Below are positions 1-10,841 of a stretch of 64,000 bases of DNA, piece by piece. Below the pieces are notes generated by a model, which was not told the origin of the DNA, searched no databases, and worked only from the letters and a program-made list of their open reading frames with translations. Source of the stretch: Linum tenue (lineage: Eukaryota > Streptophyta > Magnoliopsida > Malpighiales > Linaceae); contig CAMGYJ010000006.1 of NCBI GenBank assembly GCA_946122785.1, positions 45,714,066 through 45,778,065 of the forward strand. The letters are read 5' to 3'. Position 1 is the stretch's first letter. Each line of letters starts with the position of its first letter. The translations under genes and the position numbers were made by a program.

Positions 1-2159
1 ACCATTTTCAACCTAGGTGATACCTCAACCAAACAAGATAACTTAGGGACAAATCAAAAGGCACAAAGCGATGAATCTTAATGACTATTTGGGCGTCAAC
101 TCGTGAACTGCCTCAACAATACCGATATCCATCACAAATGACATTGGATTGCATAAAAAAATGGGCAAATGAAAAGTTATCACCCTGTTCACAAATCAAT
201 GCAAGTCTCAACCGGACTACTCACCAACCACAACTAACCATGAAAAGAACTCAAGTCCAAGGAACAAAGAACGGGGCAACATAGGTCCTCACCGGCGTAA
301 AATATGACATGCAAAACAAGAATGAATCACTCACTCTCGACTAGTGGGTTCAGGACCTTTTTGGTGCAAAAGATGTGCACAATCATCAACATTCAGCCCT
401 ATCGTCTCTCCACCACGATGGCAACCTCTAAATGCTAGAGTTCACGGGACAATATCACTAGCTTGTCAGGAGGTCTTAGACACAGGTTCAAATGATTGGC
501 AATTGTCTTGGACATGGGGAAAAGGCTTTTTGGGTGGTGGAAAACATGACATGAGGTCCTATATCTTCAACCTAAAACCCAAGGTTCAAAGGTCTCGACT
601 AAGAACCTTTCCTACAAACAACGGCCACTAGCATACCACACTTCCCTTCTTCCAAACCACTACCAATCACGAACCACATTCAAGCACACATCTTCGGCCT
701 ATCTTGCTATTCACATTTCAAACCTAGTAGTGAAGGAGGTCATCAAACAATTTAGGTGTTTCAATGGCTTGAGTGCCAAGAAACCCTTTCTAGAGCATAC
801 ACTTAGACTTTTGTGACCACTCTCTACTTTTATTTACCCCATTTTATTACCTTTTTTCGTTTCTTTTTCTCTCTTTTTTCCGAGGGGGTACTAGAGAGCT
901 AAACACATGCCACTTCTTTCATTTAACGAACAATTCTCTCCTTTTAAGAAATTTCCTCCAACACTACCTTCTCATTTCTAGCAAAAACCGTGCAAAACCA
1001 TCTATGTAGAACCTCAATGGAGCTCAAAAGCGAGAACTCCGAGACACAAGGAAGACTCACACTTTGACATGAAGAAAGGATGGGCGAGGGTCGTTCTTTC
1101 AATCACCATTAAGCTTGACAAGCATAAGCTCCTAGCATTAGTAGGACCCACAAAGTCACACGGCTCAAAGAGGTTGACTAGTGGATAAAATATTTAGGGA
1201 CAATCAACTTTTGGGCTTGGACTAATCCTATGCCTCCATCATACTCACTAGTGACATGGTAAATGTTACACACCATGGCGAGAGAGATCTATCACACATG
1301 AAAAAGACGATCGGCACAAAACTCACATGGCTACCTAGGCGCCTAATCATCTATTCCAATTTCAAAAACTTCAATGCATGGCAATTGTAACCAAGAAGTA
1401 ACCAAGTCAAGACATATATTCAATAAATCACACATGATAACTAAGCTTCTGCACAATCCTAATGCACTCTCAGTCATCATAATAGGATGCACTCGATTAC
1501 ATGTAACAACTCAAGATCGATGCCAAATAAGCACGAGATTCACCCACCAATCGGCCATTTTGATCATGCATTGCTTGGAGCCCTCAAATTTTTCAAATTT
1601 GGGCATACATCAAGGCTCCAAGCATTCACTCACACACACAAGCATAATAGTAAACTACCCCCCCCCCCCAAGTAAGCTCGACATTGCCCTCAATGGCATA
1701 AAATAGGGGTAGAATGATGTTACCGTATGGCTTGGTGAATGACGGTTGAAGAAATTCCTAGGATAGGATGTTTGAGCTTCAAGGGAGAAACAAAACAAAG
1801 CACAAACACATACACATTCTCGCTCGAGGCGAGGTTATTACACATAACAAGGGTTCACAAAATGATTCAACATAAATAACTCACAAGGTACTAGTTCACA
1901 CACTAATTAAGTAGAAAAGAAAAAGAAAAAGAAAAAGATTTCAGAGTTTGCAAGTGGAGAAGTGGGCCGAATGAAATCGGCTCTGGCACGTGTCTCCCTC
2001 GATGGCTACCACGTCGCGGAAAGCTCACTCCTCCTCATCGTGAGGACGCCATGGTGTTGAGCCATCCTCTCTACTTGATCGCCGGTGCGATCGAGCCGTG
2101 CAGTGACTCCCATGTAGTGTTCCTCGAGGCGATCAACTTGCTCCTCGAGGTGGGGTCCT
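1..2159 (-). other. Non-coding 3' region of the minus-strand Athila/Tat-like element
   Basis: No credible gene. On the minus strand, 1690-1650 reads as the 'cattgagggcaatgtcgagc' block followed by a G-run. It matches the block at 13743-13790 and, less well, at 9520-9560 in the plus-strand relatives. The next segment (about 1640-1550, 'gcttggagccttgat...gagggctccaag') matches 13828-13880. This shows that 1-1700 is the post-ORF untranslated part of the same family. A pure C-run sits at 1660-1670. Short ORFs here have no recognisable domain. Confidence 0.6.
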
Positions 2160-3050
2160 AAGGTAGAGGGTCTAGCCCCTGATGATGATGATGCAACTGC
2201 TGAAGGTGGTGCTGCAGTGTGTCGGCGGTGGCTGCTCCTGGGGAGGAATCTCTGGATCTGGCTGCACTAGTGCAAGGTCGACCTGAGGTCAGAGAGATGC
2301 TGAGGGCCGCATACCCTCGAGGAACTCGATTCCTCTCTCTCCCTGAAGCACCAACTTCATGTTATACAGGGTCTCCACTGGAAACTGCTCCATATGGCCG
2401 ATGATGGAACACCCGGTCACGTCCACCCCGAAGTGTTGGGCCAGTCTGGTGATGATGTCGCCCAAGTGCATCGTGTTCACCCGGTCCCGACCCTCGCATC
2501 GAGCGAAGGTGGTAGCAACCACGACTCCTAGATGGAGCTGATCAGCTGGCTTGTTTAGTGAATGAAGGGCTATCAACCCTCTGTTCATGATCAAGTGCCC
2601 AACCAACAGGCCAGGGATGACGATCTTCGTTAGGAGGGTGTGCAAGATCCTCCATGGTGTCCTAAGCTTCACAACATTGGTGACGGAGCCTCTCAAGTCG
2701 TCTCCCTGCCTGGTAGTGGAAGTCGGTGGTGTACTGCCTCTCCGTCATCATCATGTGGGTGGGGTCGAGCCCCATAGCCTCAGCGAAGCCATCATATGTC
2801 AGCACCCTCGACTGACCCCCCAGCATGAACTCTACGTAGGGTCTACTCCTCTTACTACCCGGAATGACGTGGGAGAAAGTGGAGTAGAACTCCACGCAGA
2901 GTTCTCAGTAAATGAGCTCATCCATCGCCAGCAGCTGCCTCCACTGGGGGTGACTGAGTACCCCCGACATCGTCGCCCGACATCTGAACATGTTAAACAT
3001 GTCAAAATAGAGCACCCAATGAGGCCCGGCCTCACTTATCTCCACTGGCT
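2160..3050 (-). pseudogene. ATHILA ORF-1 type protein, decayed
   Basis: Retroelement-specific protein of unknown biochemical role, typical of Athila-type plant gypsy elements (the family Pfam describes as Arabidopsis retrotransposon ORF-1). The middle block (2895-2662, minus) contains YVEFMLGGQSRVLTYDGFAE, matching the family pattern of a beta-like FxLxGxxxxLSYxxFxxALGF segment. A second block in another frame (2696-2289) contains RTPWRILHTLL, then LLVGHLIMN and FGVDVTGCSIIGHM, in the family order. The reading frame changes near 2695. Further upstream, an in-frame TGA near 2910 interrupts DELIY-ELCVEFYS; a CGA arginine to TGA change would explain it. Three frames are therefore needed to follow the protein. 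It is not functional. A sister copy in equal decay lies on the plus strand at 8371-9250. Confidence 0.65.
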
Positions 3051-4072
3051 GAACTTGGTCCCGTATTTCGGGTGGTTCACCAAGTAGTCGATGAACTCGT
3101 GCTATGTATCAACCATCCTGCAAAGCATCCAAAGACACACCCTACGTGGAAATAACTGTCAGTTTCACATCAAGTGGAGAAACGATTTCCCCCACACTTA
3201 GGCTTCCACTACGATTCTGTGCCTTGAAGGCTTTCACAAGACCGACTTTTGGACAACTAAGCTCAAATGCACACAAAGCTCATCGATGCATGGTTCTAGC
3301 TGGTTCACGGACTATCCACACAGAAAACAAACCCTAACCATGCCCCAATGGCTTCAAACCATCAACCACAAGCATTGATCCACATTCATTCACATTTTTG
3401 CACTTGGTGGGCAAATTTCACATTCAACCACAAATTGCACCAAAATTTATGGCCACAAATGTTCAATTAAGTTCATGCATCGTCTAACATCATTCAAACA
3501 CATTATTTATATTCAAGCATCAATTCACAAAAAATCTCCTCACTTCACACACTAATCCGATTCTCCAACAATTGATAAGGAAAAGGTTGAAAACAAACCT
3601 GGAGACTCAAGTAGGGTTGAGGTGGAAGTGAGGAAAGGATGAGGGAACCGCAAAAAAATTGCACGAAAACTAGCCAGAGAGGGGTCACCGGAGCCTCGGC
3701 GGAAAAAAACGAGTCCCAAATCTCCCCAAAATTCCGGCAAAGGTGCGCCCAGGTAAGAGGAGAATGGGAATGTAATTTTGGAGGTTAGAGGACGCTGGCA
3801 CGGTGATACCCCAAATTTGATCACACCACATCCCAAAACACGAAAACACAAAGACTTGGCACGGTGATACCCCAAATTCAACACTTGAACTCTTCACACA
3901 CACAAAAAGAGAAAAATAAGGAAAACAAAACAAATCGTCGTTGGGTTACCTCCCAACAAGCGCTAGTTTAACGTTGCTAGCTCGACGTTGCGGATCTATC
4001 ATGCTTTAGTGCATGAAGCCACCGAGAGTGGATCCTCCACAGTCTTGGGGCGAGGCTTGACACCTCCTTCTT
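3051..4072 (-). other. Element interior between end-of-pol motif and ATHILA ORF
   Basis: Mostly non-coding. At 3940-3965 the minus strand reads 'agcgcttgttgggaggtaac', then 'ccaac'. The same motif stands at 13524-13546 in the young element ('gcgcttgttgggaggcaacc'). From general knowledge of plant Athila/Tat-like elements, this motif follows the end of the pol reading frame. Finding it about 110 bp after the protease ORF shows that the rest of pol is missing. Two copies of a short sequence containing 'ggcacggtgataccccaaat' lie at about 3796 and 3856. Confidence 0.5.
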
Positions 4073-4765
4073 TTAGCTCCTTAGGGTGGCCCCCTTGGCC
4101 CGACATCTTCGCCTTACCCTTATCTTTTGGTTGGGAGGAGGCTTGATGAAGCCTATCCCTCCACAATCTCTTCTTCTTTCGCCAGGCTTAGCACCTGCCT
4201 TGATTTCTTGCACTTCAACGTCTAATGGAACATACACACTTGTGGGGTTTTCCTTGAGAGGCTCACCTCCACTTCCATTCATACCACTCGATTCCAATTC
4301 TTTCACCGCATCATTTTTAATCTTAGGATCAATTGAAAGAGTAAGTTGCTCCTCCCCATCTCTCAACACCAAAGTTCCCTCATTAACATCGATTAAAGCC
4401 TTGGTGGTGGCAAGGAAGGGTTGTCCTAGTATGAGTGGCATATCCGCATCTTCACTGGTATCGAGTATGACAAAATCCGTCGGATAATAGAAATTGCCTA
4501 CTCGAACCAGGACGTCCTCCACAATACCCCTAGGCCTAATGACAAAGCGATTGGCTAATGTGACACTAAGCCTAGTGGGCTTCAATTCACCCAAATGCAA
4601 CTTCTTAAAAAGCTTGTAAGGCATCACATTAATGCTTGCTCCTAAGTCTGCCAATGAGTTTTCTATATGATGATTTCTGATGCAAAGGGGGTTAGTGAAA
4701 CTATCTGGATGCGGTTGCTTTTTAGGCAACTTATTGAGGAAAAAGGCGGAGCACTCCTCGCCCAA
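4073..4765 (-). pseudogene. Retroviral-type aspartic protease of the Athila/Tat-like element
   Basis: Aspartic protease that would process the element's own polyprotein. The 230-residue open stretch begins with GEECSAFFLNKLPKKQ, a segment that precedes the protease in Athila/Tat polyproteins. It then shows the active-site motif LADLGASINVMP (residues about 38-49), the RGIVEDVLVRVGNFYYP strand block, and the second signature MPLILGQPFLATTKALID. The catalytic D-x-G-A-S is intact. It is not a complete gene: the frame upstream (gag linker) is shifted, and downstream it ends in a lysine/arginine-rich tail at 4073 with no reverse transcriptase. This is the best preserved coding block of the element. 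Confidence 0.8.
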
Positions 4766-5825
4766 GGTGACATTGGCAAGGTCTTCATATTTCGGCTTCT
4801 TGGTGAGAAGCCCCTTGAGGTATTTGGCTTACCTCGGCATATGCACCATGGCCTCCAAGAATGGAATGGTGATGCGAAGTTTTCTGAGAATCTCCATGAA
4901 TCCTCCACACTCCGCCTCCAATCGGTCCTTGTTCATCCTGGTGGGGAAAAGGAAGAGGAGGCTTGTACTCAGCCACTTGTGGTAGCGTCGACAATGCCTT
5001 CTTAGGCTCTTCTTCCTTTTCTCCCAATTCTTCGGGATTATTGGCCGATGGAGGGGTCTTCTCTTCTTTGTTCACTTACTTAAGAACAACCTCCAAGGAA
5101 ACCTTCCCACTCCTCAAGAGAATTTCATTGCACCCAAAATTTTGGTCTTTGGGGTTAACAATGGTTTGAGAGGGTAGGGCTCCCCTTGGCCTCTCGGTGA
5201 GGATCCTAGCAAGATTGCCAATTTGCACCTCCAAGTTTTGAAGGCTTGCTTGATGGCTTCTTAATCCCATCTCGATCGAGGTAAACTTTGTTGTTGCCAC
5301 ATCCATAAATTGCTCAATCTTCTCAAACTTTTGAGTGATCGTGCTCACAAAGGTGGTCACAAGATCTTCAAGTTTTGCAAACTTATCGTTGTTGGAACCC
5401 TTGGCCTCCTTGAGCTTGAAACGGTCATTGGAATTGCGGCTTTGTTGAATGAAAGTAGGCCTTGGTTGGTAATTTCCTGCTGGTCCTTGGAAACCAGGGG
5501 GTCTTGGATTGGTCGGAGAAGACCAAGAGAAATTCGGATGATTTTGCCACCCCGGGTTGTAAGTGTTGCTATAGGGGTTGTTCCCCCTAGCATTGGTAAT
5601 AAAACTCACTTGCTCCTTGGCAGTGCTGGATTCCTTCATCATTAGACAATTCAAAATCTCATGGTTGGTACTTGAACACCAATCACACGCCATTATCGGC
5701 CTCTTCCCATGGTTCTTGTCCTCTTGGAGTGCCTCAAACAACCAATCAATCTTGGCTTCAAGCGGGGGACTAGCTCCTACACTTTGCACTCCCCTCGAGG
5801 TACTTCTCTTTCCACTTCTCGTCAA
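4766..5825 (-). pseudogene. Gag C-terminal half with CCHC zinc knuckle
   Basis: Nucleocapsid part of gag, which would bind the element's RNA. The open stretch 5825-5076 carries a perfect zinc knuckle, CDWCSSTNHEILNC (C-x2-C-x4-H-x4-C), about 45 residues in. A linker rich in N, P and Q follows, with NPYSNTYNPGWQNHPNFSW, and then a helical stretch. Downstream, 5075-4785 continues in another frame with YKPPLPFPHQ, and a further frame carries IPFLEAMVHMP just before the protease. All are standard landmarks of Athila/Tat gag-protease polyproteins. At least two frameshifts separate these blocks from the protease at 4765. Confidence 0.75.
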
Positions 5826-6540
5826 GCCCCAATCATACCCTTACTTACCATGTCTTCGAGCAACTCGGTCACTTGGGGTGGAGTCATGTTCATCAATTTC
5901 CCTTGACATAAGGAATGAGGATCTTGTCGTCTTGGTGGAGACTGTCGTAGAAGGTCTCAATCCGGAATTGCTCCTCGAATACATGATGTGGGCATTGGAG
6001 GAAGTAATCAAAGTACCTTTCCCAAGCATCCCTCAATGTCTCATCTTCCTCTTGCTCAAAATTGGTGATCTTCTTGCACCACTCCGCCTTCTTTGAAGGT
6101 AGGAAATACCGAGTCATAAACTTGTTGAGCATATCATCCCACAAAGTGATCGAGAGAGTCTACCTATTGTTGAGCCACTGAGATGCATTCTCAGCAAGAG
6201 AGTAGGGGAATAGCCTCTACTTCAAAGCACCCTCGCAGACACGATTGATCTTCAAACTCCCCGCAAGCTCAATGAACTTTTGAACATGCTCCCTTGGAGA
6301 CTCGTTGCTAAGCCCATGGAATAGGGCCTTGTTTTGAATCATGGTGACAAGGGCGGTCTTGATCTCAAAAATTTTGGCGGCCACGGGTGGATGTAGAATG
6401 GCGGTTGAATGTCCGCCGGAATTGGAGCCATGTAATAGCCCATGGTCCTTGGTTGCTCCTCCACGACCGCTCCTTGAGCGGGTTAATTAGCCGCCATCTC
6501 GGCTTCTCCTCCTTCCTCTTTGGAATCAAACCCTTCCTCA
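5826..6540 (-). pseudogene. Gag capsid-like core (retrotransposon gag domain), broken
   Basis: The capsid-like core reads in order HVQKFIELAGSLKINRVCEG (from about 6282), RLFPYSLAENASQWLNNR, then TLSITLWDDMLNKFMTRYFL, then LRDAWERYFDYFLQCPHHVF and FYDSLHQDDKILI. This is the classical retrotransposon gag domain order. Two in-frame TAG codons interrupt it, between ALK and RLFPYS (about 6212) and between NNR and TLSIT (about 6161). The N-terminus beyond about 6400 is poorly recognisable. The product would package element RNA; this copy cannot make it. Confidence 0.7.
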
Positions 6541-6705
6541 TCTTATGACGCCAAAGGTGTCGGATTACTCTGGGTCATACACCTCCCTGCACACACTGAA
6601 AAGAACGACAACTCTTCTAGCACAAACAATATTTGCACACACAAAACGAATATTAAAAGCTAGATTAACACCAACACAATCTTTTCAAAATAATGAACAG
6701 TTGGT

Positions 6706-6723
6706 TCCCCAGCAACGGAGCCA
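6706..6723 (-). other. Primer binding site, tRNA-Asp type
   Basis: On the minus strand this reads TGGCTCCGTTGCTGGGGA. It differs at two positions from TGGCGCCGTTGCCGGGGA at 12233-12250. That sequence is the complement of the 3' end of a plant tRNA-Asp and is used by Athila and Tat elements. It follows the LTR end (...GAGTCA at 6730) by six bases, the same arrangement as in the young element. Confidence 0.75.
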
Positions 6724-6729
6724 AAAACT

Positions 6730-7290
6730 TGACTCAACCCTAATGCACCACTTTAAAACTCCCAATTAAGGCCCAAGTATAAACCTTAACCGGTGCAGTA
6801 CAGTGCAAGTATGTTTAAATATCGACCCGGGCCGGTTCATGTACCCCTACTTCGATTCTTTGTAACATTATCTAACGGTTGGTTTTTGGTGAAACAATAA
6901 TCTAAAGTTAAAGTGCTTGCAAAGATAAATGGATTTGACACTAATTGAGAAGGTTTCACCCGGGTGTTGCTCCCCCTAGCTAGCAATTACGACTTGATGG
7001 ATCGAATGGCCGTGTGTGGTGAGGGGGTTGTAAACCGTAGGGAAGTCTAACAAGTAGCCAAAGCCACCCTCTTAGTTCTCTAGGTCGAGGAAAGGGGAGA
7101 CGATTCACAAGCTTAGGTAATACAATACTTTTGTAGTCTTCTCATAATCCTCCCATCTCTCATAGCCGATCAATTTAGAAGCTTGTACCATAGTTTTGGT
7201 ATGATATTCTCTTATTTTTCCAACCGAAGGAATTGGGAGGTTTGGAGGATTGGGAAGTCGGATTAAACCCAAATTTCATATACGATCTAT
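6730..7290 (-). repeat. Partial 5' LTR of the minus-strand Athila/Tat-like element
   Basis: On the minus strand the LTR ends ...TTGAGTCA just before the primer site. The segment contains the 'gggtcgatatttaaacatac' and 'cttgcactgtactgcacc' blocks typical of the 3' part of such LTRs. They correspond to 'ggattcgatatttattactt' and the following 'tgtgccactatactgcag' in the young LTR. Its TG start is not found, so the upstream portion is lost. Confidence 0.55.
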
Positions 7291-8370
7291 CTGCAGCGAG
7301 GTAATGAATTTTCTAGTTCTAACCTATGAATTTCGGCCATTATATAAGTTAGAGCCAGAATTGCTGAATTTAGCTCCGGCTAGGGTTTGATGTGTTTTAT
7401 CGAGAATTTGACCCGGAGGCTAGTATTAACATTGACGAGGACACTGCAGGGGATATTAGGACGATCTCGGATTTTGATTTTGGGTTCGTTGGTGAAATTG
7501 ACTATCAGAACTGGTGAGGGATTAGCACGGCTTATCGGGTTTGTTGTATCATGATAATTATAATGATGCTTAGAATTGATCTAGGTGAACTAGAATGGCA
7601 TGACTAGGAGTGTATGGACTTTAGTGTTATATGATGAACCCTTGAGTGCTATATGATATTATTGTCTTGCTCTAATCCTATGGACCTTGTTTATGCTGAT
7701 GATTGCGTATATGTTCCAATTTGTGAGCTTGACTGTTGATATGTCTTATGATGGTTCGAGAAGGTGATTGGGTATGATTTTACATGATTGTTGTATTTGG
7801 ACTCGCAAGTGGGAAAATATATTTCCCATGATGATATTATGATGTTCAAGGAGGATGCTTGCACGAGGGTTTATCCCGAGGAAGTGAAATTATACGACTA
7901 CTGGTTATGTTGAGCCAATTGTGGCCAGGTCAAGAACATGTCTAAGTAATGAATTATGATTAAGCAAGATGAGATATGGATCATGTATAAGGATACCAAG
8001 TAAGAGTATTTTGGTCTCATGGTTAATTACATAGTAATTTGGGCTCCCCATGCTATTACTCTGTTATGATATGTTATGTCACACCCCTGATGTGGTGTTG
8101 ACCATTGATTCATCATGAGATATGACCACACCCAAAGTGGGGTTGAGTCCGATATGACCACACCTAGAGTGGTGCCAGGTCTGATATGACTAAACCGACA
8201 GTGGTGAGTCCGATATGACCAAAGATTTTACAGTTTTAAATCAGAATTTTATGAAATTTTAAGGTTCAAAGATTTTATAGTAAAATCAGGATCGAAACCC
8301 ATAGGTAAGATCGTAAAATCGGGATTTTGACTACATTGGGCACCACTATGGTTTATTTTATTGCAGGAGC
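7291..8370. other. Unassigned repeat-like sequence with no gene
   Basis: No ORF with a recognisable domain. The stretch lies between a truncated LTR and the decayed plus-strand ATHILA-type ORF. It may be LTR or untranslated sequence of another gypsy element, because it contains degenerate short tandem repeats (8121-8224) of a kind found in such LTRs. That is inference. Confidence 0.3.
8121..8224 (+). repeat. Degenerate ~31-bp tandem repeat
   Basis: About 3.3 units beginning 'atatgaccacacc', each followed by an AGTGG core and 'gagtccg' or 'ggtctg'. The units diverge by substitution and small indels. Confidence 0.6.
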
Positions 8371-9250
8371 ATGGAAAAGCCCAACCTCAACTATCGGTTC
8401 GTCCAGGATTTGAAGTCTAGACCGTACAAGGAGCAGCATAAGTGCACAGTGTCCGCCTCCTTCGTCAAGCATTTCTGTTGGGACAGACAGACTTTGACCA
8501 CCCTGCACTGCCACGAGGCCCTCCTTGACGTCGTGCCCAATCCTAAATGGCGCCGAATACTGCAGCTCTCTACTTCCTTCTACTTTGAGTCGGTGATCGA
8601 GTCTACTCAACCTTCGAGCATCAGGAGGCCCGCAGTCAGGTCACCTTTCGGCTGGGAGGGGAGATGCACACCATGTCCTATACCCAGTTTGTCGCCGCTT
8701 TCAACCTCCACACTAGGGACATAGGGTGAAGACGAGGACCTCCTTGGCGAGGAGACTACCCTAGCGGGCATGGATTCCAAGTGCTACTTCCATCAGATTT
8801 CTCTCCTTGAGAAAGTTGCACCGACAAGCAGTTCTTGCTGGGAAGACGAAGGCCACTTCCCTCCGGACCGAGTGGCGTATCCTTCACCAGGTGTTGGCCA
8901 AGTCATATGCCAAGTCATATGTCACCCCATGCACCTGGGATCGGTTCTAGCGAGGACTATCACCAAGAGTGCTGCTACCATGAAGACTCCCCACTGCACT
9001 CCCCTCATCACCTTGTTGGCGAACCACCCGGCATCGACATCACTGATTGCACCTTGGAGAGCACGAAGGTGGTTCTCGGGGCAAAGACCATCACCAACAC
9101 TAAGCTGTTGAGCGAGAGCTGGGGCGTCCAGTGGGTTCAGGGGCTGTTTGAGCCTGTCATTCCTCCAGAGGACGAGGTCCCACCAGCTGATCACGAGGAT
9201 TCGGGTGATGAAGGAGATCGTTCGACTTTCCAAGGCTCCTAGTCTCTCCC
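8371..9250 (+). pseudogene. Second ATHILA ORF-1 type protein, plus strand, decayed
   Basis: Plus-strand relative of the ORF at 2160-3050. Frame one reads MEKPNLNYRFVQDLKSRPYK, then PNPKWRRILQLSTSFYFESV, corresponding to HPQWRQLLAM...LCVEFYSTF in the minus copy. The protein then continues in a different frame with QVTFRLGGEMHTMSYTQFVA AFNLHT, the conserved FxLGG...SYxxFxxA block. A frameshift therefore lies near 8610. Beyond about 8760 the family resemblance fades into several frames with stops. It belongs to an old plus-strand element whose 3' region and 3' LTR follow at 9520-10529 and 10530 onward. Confidence 0.55.
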
Positions 9251-10529
9251 TCCTAGCACCTACGACTACGAGAGTTGTTCTGCATAGCCTTTCGAGGCTC
9301 ATACCGCGACGCTGCACCTGCAAACGCAAGCCATCCTGGACCACCAGGTCCAGTTTTAGGAGCAATATGTGGCCCATCATGCATTGTACGCCTCCTGCAT
9401 GGACGCGTATGACGCACGTCTGTACCGGATGGCAGCACAGTCTCTCCCTACTTCTTCATCCAATCTCTTCTCTTTTTTCATTCCGTTTTTTTGGTAACAT
9501 CGTTTCCCTTATCTTTCTCTCTTCTCCATTGAGGGCATTGTCCATCTTAAGAGTGAGGGGTGTTTATAGTTGATTGCATAAATTTGTTTGTGTGCTTGGA
9601 GCCTAGCCCACTGTCCAAATCATTGATTTGAGGGCTCTAAGTACATGTTCCTTGCAATTTCCTGCTCATTATGCTTTGAATTGACCGTTTTTATTGTACT
9701 ATGCAACCTAGGGAGGTAGTTGTAGCACTATGGAGGATGCTGAAGTATAAGAGATTTCATATCTTTCTTCTTGTTGTGCCAGTTGTTTGTGTGAACTAGT
9801 GGCTTTAGGACATTTGATTCATGTCGTACCGATGACTCTCTTTTTGTTTAGGACTCATGTATCATGAAAGGGTGCTCACTGTGCTTAATAAAAAGCAGTT
9901 GGTCCTCCATGTAAAAAATTTGAAGCATGGGGGTAAGCCCAATGTGTGGCACCGCACAAAAGTGATCCTTAGTGGGATACCCCTACAAGGTGAAGCTAAG
10001 CCGTCTCTAGTACAAGTAAAAATTTCAACCGTTGAACGGCTCACCTACTTGAGAATGTGTTTTTAAGGGCAAAGATAGAGCTTCTGACCTCCATTAATTT
10101 CATTGACCTTCCGCAAGAATTGCGCAAAAGGAGTTAAAAGAAATACTATGACGAGCAATAGATGTATAGAAATTGCCCTTGTTCAATCAATAAGGTTCAA
10201 CTGTGCAAAAACTGCAGTTTGGAACCCCAGTAAAGTGATGAATCAAAGAAAAAAAAAACAAAGTAAGAAAAAGGGGTTCCAACGAATGAAATGAAACGGA
10301 AAGAGCACCCGATAGGAAGAGTCCATGGTTGTTGTGTCGTGAGTAGTCTCTTGCATTGAGAGAAATAGAGGATGTCTTAGAAAACCGATTGACCTCGTAA
10401 GTTGCTAAATGATCTAGGAAATCCTCTACTAAGAATTGGAGTTGCATGTTGTTGTAAAGGTTAGCAGAGTTGCAGTGGTTTGAGTTGGGTTTTCTTGGGG
10501 ACAAGCAAACGGTTAAGTGTGGGGGAATT
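9251..10529 (+). other. 3' untranslated region and polypurine tract of the old plus-strand element
   Basis: Parallel to 13743-14873 of the young element: 'tccattgagggcattgtcca' (9520s), 'gtgtgcttggagcctagccc' (9590s), the 'cctacaaggtgaagctaagc' block (9980s) and 'aagtgtgggggaatt' (10515-10529) directly before the LTR. The last is the polypurine tract that primes second-strand synthesis. The block is old, with many differences and indels from the young copy. No gene is seen. Confidence 0.65.
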
Positions 10530-10841
10530 TGATAACACTGCGTTTGTACATTTTCCCCCCAGCATTTCTTGATCGTATGGCTTGACATTTGATCGGTTTT
10601 TGGCCTATTTTATGCTAGGTTGTGCTTTTTTGTGACATTTCAAGTCCTAGTACGTGAATGAAGGTTCGAGAATGAGTTTGGGGACGATTGGATAAAGTTG
10701 GAGCATTCGAAGAGGAGCGGAGGAGCTTTGCACATGGTGGAATCCACCTCGCACGGTAGTGCGAAGTGAGGGTGCGACAAGAGGCGTGCATAGGCGGACT
10801 GCATGGGCTACCCATGCCCATGTGTGTTTTTCATAGAAGTT
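10530..10841 (+). repeat. Old 3' LTR, left piece
   Basis: Starts TGATAACACTGCGTTTGTAC after the polypurine tract and aligns with the start of the young LTR (shared 'ggcctattttatgctaggtt'). It is cut at 10841 by insertion of the young element; the last five bases, AAGTT (10837-10841), are the target site. The LTR resumes at 16264. Confidence 0.7.

Larger units (their letters stand above)
1..7290 (-). mobile_element. Decayed non-autonomous Athila/Tat-like Ty3/gypsy element
   Basis: Read on the minus strand, the order is partial 5' LTR (7290-6730), primer binding site (6723-6706), gag (about 6540-5076), aspartic protease (4765-4073), the conserved end-of-pol motif around 3940-3965, an ATHILA-type ORF (about 3050-2160) and a 3' region running off the window. 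Reverse transcriptase, RNase H and integrase are absent between the protease and the end-of-pol motif, so this copy, or the family it came from, was non-autonomous. Nonsense and frameshift mutations occur in every coding block. The lineage call rests on the tRNA-Asp-type primer site and the ATHILA-like ORF. The outer limits are approximate because the upstream LTR is replaced by other repeats and the 3' LTR is outside the window. Confidence 0.75.

Noticed and set aside
5310..5645. Plus-strand ORFs opposite gag
   Set aside because: Antisense shadows of the minus-strand gag frames, which show real domain motifs.
9148..9573. 141-codon ORF after the decayed ATHILA-type block
   Set aside because: It runs out of the ATHILA frame into untranslated element sequence; no motif in this frame.
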